From: Anseongella sp036570465
Lineage (GTDB): Bacteria > Bacteroidota > Bacteroidia > Sphingobacteriales > Sphingobacteriaceae
Length of the DNA: 5,351 bases
Direction: 5' to 3'
Assembly: GCA_036570465.1 (NCBI GenBank)
Contig: DATCYD010000325.1
Coordinates: forward strand, 1 to 5,351
Shown piece after piece: positions 1 through 5,351 of this stretch (the stretch's first letter is position 1; each line of letters starts with the position of its first letter). The translations under genes were made by a program, and so were the position numbers. The notes below the pieces were generated by a model that saw nothing but the letters and a program-made list of their open reading frames with translations, was not told the origin of the DNA and made no database searches.

Positions 1-1331
1 AACACGTACCAGTCAGTGTGTCCGCCAGCCGGCTGGGCACGTTCCGGGTCGGGAATCCACACTTTATAGTGGGGCCATGAATACCAGCAGCGGATTGAAT
101 CGATGGTGAGCACCGCACCCTGGCTATTACGGAATTGCAAATGTTTTCCGTAATCAGGGTCCTTTCCCTTGATATCGGGATTATTGTAAACCAGATCTTC
201 CATGTCCATCCAGTTTCCTGGTGCATGCCGCAGATCATTGGGATCATCCCAGATCATGTGCGTGGCGTACCATGTACCCCGGGAACGACCAATTCCGCGA
301 CCGTAGGTTTCCACCTGCGAAATTTCAATCCCTGCCTTATCGCTTGTCCCTTTATTACCGGTGGGTGTGTTGATGTTGGAACCCCAGAATGGCACCGCCT
401 GCCGCATGATCTGAATGCCCCCGTCCATCTGGCCTTCCAGATCCAGGCGATCAATGACCAGCATTAAGGCTTCCTTATTGATCGCAAGCGATTTATTCTC
501 AGGACGGTGAAGGTCCCATATCACGTTTTTGGCCGGATCGCCTGCATCCACGCCAAACCGGCTGGTCATCAGCGAATGCGTGCCGCCGTCAATGACATGA
601 CTGGCTGATTCAATGGCATCGTCAAACAAACCCAGCGCCAGATTCACCTTGGTCAACAGGTGACTCACCGCCCCTTTTGACACCGCCCCCTTGTCCACTA
701 TATCAGGCACCCACTGCTCAGCGAATTCCAGGTCTTCCTTCATTTTCTGAAGAATCACTTCCCGTTTGGTGGAATAAAAATCAAGTTTGGGTTTTCGTAC
801 TTCTTCCAGGATCAACGGCACATCCCCAAACTGCTGCGTGAGCCGGTAATAACGGTAAGCACGGTGGAAATACGCCGCACCCAAAACGGCATTCCTCTGT
901 TCTTCAGACTCCCATTCCGGCAGGTCAATGTTCGTGATGGTGGTGTTGGAATACTTAATGCCCTTGAATCCTTCGTACCAGTACCAGCCAATCCGGTTGT
1001 GGTCCACACTGTTGAGATTCGCATCAGGTGTAATCTGCAGGTTCATATCCTGCGCCGGCCCCGATTTATCGGTAGTCCCTTCAATCGCTATCTCCGAAAA
1101 GATGTTTTCAGTAATAATAGGGCTTCCATCGCCGTACCATTCATATCGCATGTTCCGTTCGCAGGCAACCAGCGTGGCCATCAACCCTTCGGGTGTATTG
1201 AACGTGTTTTCGGGAATGAAAAAGGATAACTCGTCAGACTTTAGCCAATCTTCACTGCATCCTGTGCTTGTTGCCGCCAAAGCAATCGCCATAATGATTG
1301 CTCTAAGGCTATTTTTATAGGATATTTTCAT
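1..1331 (-). CDS. SusD/RagB-family outer-membrane lipoprotein, partial (C-terminus off the left edge)
   Basis: This frame is open from an ATG at 1331 to the window edge and gives 443 residues with no stop. The start is followed by a lipoprotein signal: residues 1-24 are a basic then hydrophobic stretch ending in STG, and Cys25 is the expected lipidated residue (CSEDWLK), close to the usual SusD mature start. Residues about 149-170 hold the family's helical signature (GAAYFHRAYRYYRL, then FGDVPLI). Residues about 219-246 form a further TPR-like helix pair. The last visible residues (GGHTDWYV) lie just before where SusD proteins normally carry the RLAE-type helix, so roughly the last quarter is probably missing; the family is usually 450-650 residues. 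In this family the protein is a surface lipoprotein that caps the SusC barrel and binds the substrate. It starts 24 bases after the susC-like stop, which indicates one operon. No Shine-Dalgarno is visible, as is common in Bacteroidota. The substrate cannot be read from sequence alone. Family assignment is firm. Confidence 0.95.
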   Translation of the reverse strand, partial: MKISYKNSLRAIIMAIALAATSTGCSEDWLKSDELSFFIPENTFNTPEGLMATLVACERNMRYEWYGDGSPIITENIFSEIAIEGTTDKSGPAQDMNLQITPDANLNSVDHNRIGWYWYEGFKGIKYSNTTITNIDLPEWESEEQRNAVLGAAYFHRAYRYYRLTQQFGDVPLILEEVRKPKLDFYSTKREVILQKMKEDLEFAEQWVPDIVDKGAVSKGAVSHLLTKVNLALGLFDDAIESASHVIDGGTHSLMTSRFGVDAGDPAKNVIWDLHRPENKSLAINKEALMLVIDRLDLEGQMDGGIQIMRQAVPFWGSNINTPTGNKGTSDKAGIEISQVETYGRGIGRSRGTWYATHMIWDDPNDLRHAPGNWMDMEDLVYNNPDIKGKDPDYGKHLQFRNSQGAVLTIDSIRCWYSWPHYKVWIPDPERAQPAGGHTDWYV

Positions 1332-1355
1332 GATATTCAGAATATAGTGCAACCA

Positions 1356-4300
1356 TTATAACGTTAGATCAATTCCCAGCGTGAATGTCCGCGGGGTCGG
1401 GCCCGGGCCAATGTCAGGATCCCATTCCGGATCCCAGTAGTCCCAGTGAGGAGACCAGATGCCCACATTCCGTATGTTAAAGAAGAACTTCAATTGCTGA
1501 ACCTGATACCTTTCCAGAAATTGCTGCGGAACGTTATAACCAAGCGCTATGTTGTCAAACCGGATAAAAGAACGCTTGCGGTAAATGCTGTATCCACTGG
1601 CTGACCCCTCGCTCGAATACAGCCGGGCCCATTCATTCGTCGGGTTTTCAGGTGTCCAGTAAGGAAACACGTAAGAACTGGTGCGATCCAGGAAGCCATC
1701 CCTGTTCTTCGCCTGGTTGAAGGTCGTCTTATGTCCCCAATAGGAATAAATCATAAATGACACATCCAGATTATTGAACAGGCGGAACTCATTTCGCAGG
1801 GTCCATTTAAATCTCGGTTCGGTGAATCCCTGAAAAACCTTGTCATCCCGGGTAAATTTTCCGTCCCCGTTTTGGTCCACTATTTTGAAATCGCCCGGGA
1901 AAACCCCGTATTTGTCTGCTTCTTCCTCTTCATCCGCCTGATACACCCCATCCACTTCATAATTCCAGATTTCATCGATGGCGCGGCCAATGAACCATTG
2001 GTTTTCATAGTCATCCAGCTCATTTCCATTCTCGTCCATGTCTCCATAGAGATGCTTGATCTTGTTCCTGTTCAGCTGAAAATTGAAGGTCGTTCGCCAG
2101 GAGAACTTTTCCTTGCTCATGTTAAGACTGTTTACACTCAGCTCAATGCCCTTGTTATTCACCTCTCCCAGGTTATCCCAAACGTAATTGAACCCGAGGA
2201 TATCCGGAAGCGATCGCTGCACCAACAGATTGGTGGTGGACATGTCATAGAGTTCCAGTGTTCCGTCTATGATATCAAACATGGCAAAGTCAAGCCCAAT
2301 GTTGTAGGATGTCTTTCGCTCCCACTGCAAGCTGGAATTGGGCATTTTATCTACATAAAGCTGGTTCACCTGGTAAACGGTACCATCGGGGGTGACATGC
2401 AGGTATGGTCCGGTGGTCAGGTTGGAAAGGGAGGCGTAGTTATCGTTCAGATCACGATTTCCGTTACTGCCCCATGACATCCTTATTTTTCCGTAATTCA
2501 ACCAGCTGCTATTGAAAAAAGGTTCCTCACTGAATACCCAGCCACCGGCTACCGATGCGAAAGTAGCCCGTGGGTTCTGGTTTCCAAAGGCCGAATATCC
2601 GTCCCTTCTTACCGAAGCGGTGAGCAGATAGCGGTCCTTCAGCGAGTAAATAAGCCGGGCCATTAAAGCATCGCCGGTAGTGGTTTCATCATTACTCGAG
2701 ATCACAGGCGCTGTACCGGCTTCTATTTCGTGATAACCCAGTCCGTCATGAGGGATGAACCCCTGGTTATCCATGCTGTTATCCCAGCTCTGAAATTTTT
2801 CGGCATTGGCCAGCAGCGATATATTGAAGTTGTGAATTCCCGCAACGGTCTTCTCCCAATTCAAAATATTATCCACCTGCCAGTAATACTCTTTCCGCTG
2901 CTGGCGGGATGCCAACCCTCCGTTCTGGCCCCAGTCTTCATGCCGGGAAGATTGATGATTATAGCGTTCATACCATTCAAACCGCGGCGTAAAGTTCAAG
3001 GTGTATTTGATGCCAAAAGGCAGCGATACTTTCGCAAAGAGTGTGGTGTTGAGTGTGGTTTCCTTTTGTCGTCTGTCGGTCAGGGTAGGTCCGTAATACG
3101 GATGGTTCCCACCGCTTCGTTCGTCATTGGGCTGAAATTCATAGAAACCATCTTCGTCGAACTCCGATCCCCAGGGGGAAAGCACCCGCGCCAGTCCCCA
3201 ATCCACCGGAACCTGACTTTCATCGCGGTCTGCAAATTGAGTATGCATCCCCACGGTAAGGTAATCATTGACCTCTCCTTCAATGTTAATGCGGCTCCTG
3301 ATCGTTTGAAAGTCATCCCCCACTACGATGCCCTCGTTATCGAGGTAACCAATGGACATATAGTACTGGACTCCTTCCTTTCGGCCCGAAAGACTTACCG
3401 TATGATCCTGGCGGAAGGCGTTTTGGAACATCATGTCATACCAATTCACACTTTTTCCAGCCTTGTAGTTCTCTATTTCAGGTGGTTGCATGTTCAACCG
3501 CTGCAACCAGACAGTAACCGGATCGCCACTGGAGCCATCGTAGGCCATCCATTGTTCCAGTGAAATATCCGAAGGAAGGTTACGGGGATCCGAAAACTCA
3601 TACGGTTCATATCCGCCCGCGTTGATATTCTTCATCACATCTTCCCGCCATGTAATAAACTCATGCGGACCTAGTACAGGCTCGTTTACGGACATGGTCG
3701 CTATCCCAAAATTGCTGTTGAAATTAACAACTGTTTTTCCCTCCTTTCCCTTTTTGGTAGTGACCAGGATGACACCGCTGGCTGCCTTTGCACCAAAAAC
3801 TGCAGCCGAACTGGCATCCTTCAGCACATGGATGTTTTCGATATCGTTCGGGTTGATATCCGCCAGTTGCCCGGGATAAATGACCCCATCAAGGACGATG
3901 AGCGGATCACTCCCCGCATTCAGCGTTCCCCGGCCTCTGATTTGCAAGCTGGCACCTCCTTTAGCCGATGTGCTGAAGCCAACGTTTAGTCCGGCAATAT
4001 TACCGCGAAGAATATCGGCCACCGCATTGGGGTTTTCGTTCTCGAGTCTTTCGGCATTTACCTGTGAAACCGCACCGGTAAGGTCTGTCTTTCTCGCGGT
4101 ACCATATCCAATTACCACCACCTGGTCAAGCGCAGCGACATCTTCCTTCATCACCACGTTAATGGTGGACTTCCCATCTACAGGAATCTCCTGCTGACCA
4201 AAACCGAGCAGGGAAAAAATCAGCGTGGCATTGGGATCGATGCCTTCGATCGTGAAATTCCCTTCAGGGTCAGTGCTGGTACCGAGCGTTGTGCCCTTTA

Positions 4301-4478
4301 CAAGAATGCTCACACCAGGCAGGCCAGCATTCTGAAAGGAGACTTTCCCGCTGACGTTGATCGGCTCCTGGGCAAAGGCCGGAAAACAGCCTATCATGCA
4401 GAAGACAATCGATTGCAAGATTAGAAATAGTTTCCGTTGCCCGCTTGAAGGGCATGGAGAATGGGGTTGTGTTTTCAT
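1356..4478 (-). CDS. SusC/RagA-family TonB-dependent outer-membrane receptor
   Basis: This complete 1040-residue protein has the full SusC architecture. Residues 1-36 are a signal peptide with a long polar start, a hydrophobic core and a signal peptidase I site after AFA. Residues about 40-112 are a carboxypeptidase-regulatory-like beta-sandwich (from INVSGKV to INVVMKED). The TonB-box-like DQVVVIGYG is at 118-126. The plug domain runs to about 244 and contains LRGNIAGLNV, DPLIVLDGV and the SusC signature VLKDASSAAVFG followed by GVILVTTKKG. The rest is the 22-strand-type beta-barrel and ends in the typical TFTLGIDLTL. Near residues 865-880 the motif DQNGDGKFTRDD resembles a calcium-binding loop and is common in this family. 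The protein imports large substrates across the outer membrane using TonB energy, together with its SusD partner encoded just downstream. I chose the ATG at 4478. One codon upstream is a TTG, and an in-frame stop lies at 4494-4496, so the start is settled within one residue. The leader before the ATG is A-rich (AACAAAAAAGCGAATTG) with no Shine-Dalgarno. The substrate is unknown. Confidence 0.97.
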   Translation of the reverse strand: MKTQPHSPCPSSGQRKLFLILQSIVFCMIGCFPAFAQEPINVSGKVSFQNAGLPGVSILVKGTTLGTSTDPEGNFTIEGIDPNATLIFSLLGFGQQEIPVDGKSTINVVMKEDVAALDQVVVIGYGTARKTDLTGAVSQVNAERLENENPNAVADILRGNIAGLNVGFSTSAKGGASLQIRGRGTLNAGSDPLIVLDGVIYPGQLADINPNDIENIHVLKDASSAAVFGAKAASGVILVTTKKGKEGKTVVNFNSNFGIATMSVNEPVLGPHEFITWREDVMKNINAGGYEPYEFSDPRNLPSDISLEQWMAYDGSSGDPVTVWLQRLNMQPPEIENYKAGKSVNWYDMMFQNAFRQDHTVSLSGRKEGVQYYMSIGYLDNEGIVVGDDFQTIRSRINIEGEVNDYLTVGMHTQFADRDESQVPVDWGLARVLSPWGSEFDEDGFYEFQPNDERSGGNHPYYGPTLTDRRQKETTLNTTLFAKVSLPFGIKYTLNFTPRFEWYERYNHQSSRHEDWGQNGGLASRQQRKEYYWQVDNILNWEKTVAGIHNFNISLLANAEKFQSWDNSMDNQGFIPHDGLGYHEIEAGTAPVISSNDETTTGDALMARLIYSLKDRYLLTASVRRDGYSAFGNQNPRATFASVAGGWVFSEEPFFNSSWLNYGKIRMSWGSNGNRDLNDNYASLSNLTTGPYLHVTPDGTVYQVNQLYVDKMPNSSLQWERKTSYNIGLDFAMFDIIDGTLELYDMSTTNLLVQRSLPDILGFNYVWDNLGEVNNKGIELSVNSLNMSKEKFSWRTTFNFQLNRNKIKHLYGDMDENGNELDDYENQWFIGRAIDEIWNYEVDGVYQADEEEEADKYGVFPGDFKIVDQNGDGKFTRDDKVFQGFTEPRFKWTLRNEFRLFNNLDVSFMIYSYWGHKTTFNQAKNRDGFLDRTSSYVFPYWTPENPTNEWARLYSSEGSASGYSIYRKRSFIRFDNIALGYNVPQQFLERYQVQQLKFFFNIRNVGIWSPHWDYWDPEWDPDIGPGPTPRTFTLGIDLTL

Positions 4479-4567
4479 CAATTCGCTTTTTTGTTAGGTT
4501 AAAGCTCTCAAACACTCTATTGTAACAAGAATATCACACTAATTTATGGATTATGTGGGGACAGCCG

Positions 4568-4583
4568 TTTACAATGAGGTAAA
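4568..4583. promoter_or_regulatory. inverted repeat TTTAC-N6-GTAAA, possible operator
   Basis: The two 5-base arms are perfect reverse complements around a 6-base centre. The centre lies about 97 bases upstream of the susC-like ATG and overlaps the best, though weak, minus-strand promoter candidate. The same half-site recurs in the 24-base palindrome at 4681-4704. The symmetry is directly visible; its role as a protein-binding site is inferred. A 5-base arm alone could arise by chance in AT-rich DNA. Confidence 0.35.
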
Positions 4584-4680
4584 ATAATCTGGCGACCATA
4601 GGCAAAACCCCCATTGCAACTCATTTCAATCGTGTTCCTAAATTTTTTATTAAATGTTAATATGACTTGTATCACGGAAT

Positions 4681-4704
4681 TTTTACGTGCCGCGCCATGT
4701 AAAA
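4681..4704. promoter_or_regulatory. 24-base imperfect palindrome (TTTTAC ... GTAAAA), possible operator
   Basis: The outer six bases on each side are perfect reverse complements, and 10 of the 12 possible base pairs over the whole element match. The two exceptions are G4687 against T4698 and C4690 against C4695. The centre is GC-rich (CCGCGCC). It lies about 101 bases upstream of the Dabb gene start. The length, two-fold symmetry and intergenic position fit a site for a dimeric regulator. It could also fold as an RNA hairpin, but no T-run follows it on either strand, so it is not a good terminator. Confidence 0.4.
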
Positions 4705-4716
4705 GCATTTGCATAT

Positions 4717-4740
4717 ACTGGTAGAAGAACCGGTTTTTTT
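4717..4740 (+). terminator. terminator-like hairpin with T-tract in the leader of the Dabb gene
   Basis: A 6-base-pair stem (ACTGGT at 4717-4722 with ACCGGT at 4729-4734, including one G-U pair) encloses a 6-base loop AGAAGA, and seven T at 4734-4740 run directly out of the stem. This has the shape of a weak intrinsic terminator on the plus strand. No plus-strand gene precedes it, so it would either attenuate transcription entering the Dabb gene or stop antisense transcripts running out of the susC region. The stem is short, so the call is tentative. Confidence 0.3.
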
Positions 4741-4760
4741 GAATAATTTAGCCGTGGTAT

Positions 4761-4780
4761 CCCCGGCATGCAGCCGGAGG
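4761..4780 (+). promoter_or_regulatory. GC-rich hairpin burying a GGAGG sequence before the Dabb gene
   Basis: CCCCGGC at 4761-4767 can pair with GCCGGAGG at 4773-4780 as seven pairs with A4778 bulged, closing a 5-base loop ATGCA. The 3' arm contains GGAGG (4776-4780), the only strong Shine-Dalgarno-like sequence before a start codon in this window, 13 bases ahead of the ATG at 4794. The hairpin would hide it. Bacteroidota mostly do not depend on Shine-Dalgarno pairing, and the A/T-rich stretch TAATTAAAAT just before the ATG may be what matters for initiation. The pairing is visible; a regulatory effect is inferred. Confidence 0.35.
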
Positions 4781-4793
4781 GGCTAATTAAAAT

Positions 4794-5237
4794 ATGATGA
4801 AAACAAGTATGTTCATTCTTCTCTTTGGTTTCGGTATGACAGGTTGCCAGATGAGCCCGTCGCCGGATACAGCCGGTTCTGCCGAAAACGCTTCCGTTTC
4901 GGAAGTCGTTTCGGATAACGCCGCAGCTCCCGCACCAAAAGTCCTCCACACCGTATGCTTTAAATTCAAGGAAGGTACAACAGAAGAACAAAAAGCCCGG
5001 CACATGGCCGATTTCGCCGCGCTCAAGGATTCGATTCCTGAAGTAAAGAGCTATTCCGGCGCCTATACTTTCGAAGTAAGTTATGAGAAAACCGCCGACT
5101 ACGACTGTATGCATGTCGCCGGTTTCAATTCAGAAGAAGACCTGGAAAGCTATTTCCACCATCCTGCCCACCAGCGCTTTATTGAACGCAACAAAGACGT
5201 CTGGGCCGATGTCATCGTAGTGAATTCGAAGGAATAG
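4794..5237 (+). CDS. Dabb (dimeric alpha/beta barrel) domain lipoprotein
   Basis: This is a 147-residue protein with three parts. Residues 1-17 are a short lipoprotein signal ending in MTG, with Cys18 as the expected lipid anchor. Residues 19-48 are an Ala/Ser/Pro/Asp-rich spacer. Residues about 50-143 are a stress-responsive A/B barrel (Dabb) domain. Its landmarks are the first strand VLHTVCFKFKEG (50-61), the helix TEEQKARHMADFAALKDSIPEV, the GA-x-TFEVSY segment (89-97), and the diagnostic YFHHPAH at 120-126. In olivetolic acid cyclase, a plant Dabb enzyme, the matching Tyr and second His of Y-x-x-HPAH are catalytic; here they would be Tyr120 and His126. Most Dabb proteins are cytosolic and about 100 residues, so this tethered form acts outside the cytoplasm. 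The reaction is unknown. The gene points away from the susC/susD pair and shares its promoter region. The start could equally be the next codon, an ATG at 4797. The stop lies 5 bases from the stop of the convergent frame. Confidence 0.9.
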   Translation: MMKTSMFILLFGFGMTGCQMSPSPDTAGSAENASVSEVVSDNAAAPAPKVLHTVCFKFKEGTTEEQKARHMADFAALKDSIPEVKSYSGAYTFEVSYEKTADYDCMHVAGFNSEEDLESYFHHPAHQRFIERNKDVWADVIVVNSKE

Positions 5238-5242
5238 CCTAT

Positions 5243-5351
5243 TCAGGTCCGATAACCATCGTATCCAATACCTTTCCGGTTGGTAGTCCAGACAATGGTA
5301 ACGCCTGACTCGTCAAGTGCCTGCAGGTAAGGCCCATGGGTGATCCTGAAT
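5243..5351 (-). CDS. 3' end of a frame resembling the N-terminal domain of purple-acid-phosphatase-like metallophosphoesterases; possibly truncated
   Basis: The visible part is 35 residues ending at a TGA at 5243-5245; the start lies beyond the right edge. It reads ITHGPYLQALDESG followed by VTIVWTTNRKGIGY. That pattern (GPYLQ, then an acidic turn, then TIVW-T-N) is typical of the N-terminal beta-sandwich found just after the signal peptide of bacterial metallophosphoesterases related to purple acid phosphatases. In those proteins several hundred residues with the metal-binding catalytic domain should follow. Here the frame stops nine residues after the TNRK motif, so the gene is probably a remnant, or else this is an unusual C-terminal module. 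The other two frames do not restore the usual W-V-E strand. One of them is also open and ends in VLDTMVIGPE at a TAG (5239-5241), so a frameshift or another gene end is possible. It converges on the Dabb gene with only 5 bases between stops. Confidence 0.45.
   Translation of the reverse strand, partial: FRITHGPYLQALDESGVTIVWTTNRKGIGYDGYRT

Larger units (their letters stand above)
4479..4793. other. divergent intergenic region between the susC-like and Dabb lipoprotein genes
   Basis: These 315 bases separate two divergently transcribed genes and must contain both promoters. I see no coding frame worth calling. The region is AT-rich, especially 4636-4664, and is richer in symmetry than the surrounding genes. 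It contains an inverted repeat at 4568-4583, an AT palindrome at 4648-4662, a longer imperfect palindrome at 4681-4704, a hairpin followed by seven T at 4717-4740, and a GC-rich hairpin at 4761-4780. Neither strand shows a clear match to the Bacteroidota promoter (TTTG near -33 and TAnnTTTG near -7). The best candidate is on the minus strand, TTTG at 4606-4603 and TATTTTAC at 4586-4579, about 100 bases before the susC-like start, but it is weak. Confidence 0.8.

Noticed and set aside
135..467. Plus-strand frames at 135-467, 864-1229 and 928-1320, and minus-strand frames at 254-454 and 812-1024.
   Set aside because: All overlap the susD-like gene, whose frame is open across the whole 1331 bases and matches the family throughout.
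2730..3563. Long open frame on the plus strand inside the susC-like gene (277 codons), and others at 1872-2477, 3622-3879 and 3880-4197.
   Set aside because: They lie opposite a clear, full-length SusC coding sequence, have no recognisable domains or signal, and are shadows of its codon pattern.
4479..4481. TTG as the start codon of the susC-like gene.
   Set aside because: The next codon is ATG, which is the more likely start; the difference is one residue.
4526..4533. TATTCTTG on the minus strand as a -7 element nearer the susC-like gene.
   Set aside because: It matches five of six defined positions, but no TTTG or TTG lies at the right distance upstream.
4579..4606. Candidate Bacteroidota promoter on the minus strand: TTTG at 4606-4603 and TATTTTAC at 4586-4579.
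   Set aside because: The -7 element matches only four of six defined positions and the spacer is short, so it is mentioned but not called.
4683..5114. Minus-strand open frames opposite the Dabb lipoprotein gene.
   Set aside because: The plus-strand frame has a lipoprotein signal and a diagnostic Dabb motif; the antisense frames have neither.
1..5351. tRNA or rRNA genes, CRISPR arrays, insertion sequences, toxin-antitoxin or phage genes.
   Set aside because: I saw no tRNA-like fold, spaced direct repeats, transposase motifs or terminal repeats; nearly all the window is explained by the genes listed.

Overview
The window comes from a member of the Bacteroidota. It holds a SusC/SusD-type outer-membrane nutrient-uptake pair, which is the hallmark gene pair of that phylum. 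The pair has no clear Shine-Dalgarno sequences, and the susC start has the A-rich leader usual there. The sequence does not fix the genus or the substrate. A free-living Cytophagales-like organism is only a guess, based on general protein style.

Layout. Positions 1-1331 (minus strand) are most of a SusD/RagB-family lipoprotein whose C-terminus lies beyond the left edge. Positions 1356-4478 (minus) are a complete 1040-residue SusC/RagA TonB-dependent receptor. It is transcribed first, and the susD-like gene starts only 24 bases after its stop codon, so the two should form one transcript. Positions 4479-4793 are a 315-base divergent intergenic region. Positions 4794-5237 (plus) encode a small lipoprotein carrying a Dabb (dimeric alpha/beta barrel) domain. 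Positions 5243-5351 (minus) are the 3' end of a convergent reading frame. Its residues resemble the N-terminal beta-sandwich of purple-acid-phosphatase-like metallophosphoesterases, yet it stops almost at once, so it may be a gene remnant.

How the genes could work together. The SusC barrel and SusD lid would bind a glycan or other oligomeric substrate at the cell surface and bring it into the periplasm with TonB energy. The Dabb lipoprotein would sit on an outer-membrane or periplasmic face and could act on a small molecule or a breakdown product. That link rests only on the shared divergent promoter region. No hydrolase, ECF sigma factor, anti-sigma factor or hybrid two-component regulator lies in the window.

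The most interesting part is the divergent intergenic region. It carries two inverted repeats with the same TTTAC/GTAAA half-site, each centred about 100 bases upstream of one of the two divergent start codons. The leader of the Dabb gene also has a terminator-like hairpin with a 7-T run, and a GC-rich hairpin that buries a GGAGG sequence. Nothing here amounts to a clearly new system; the regulatory layout and the truncated phosphoesterase-like frame are the points that deserve checking.
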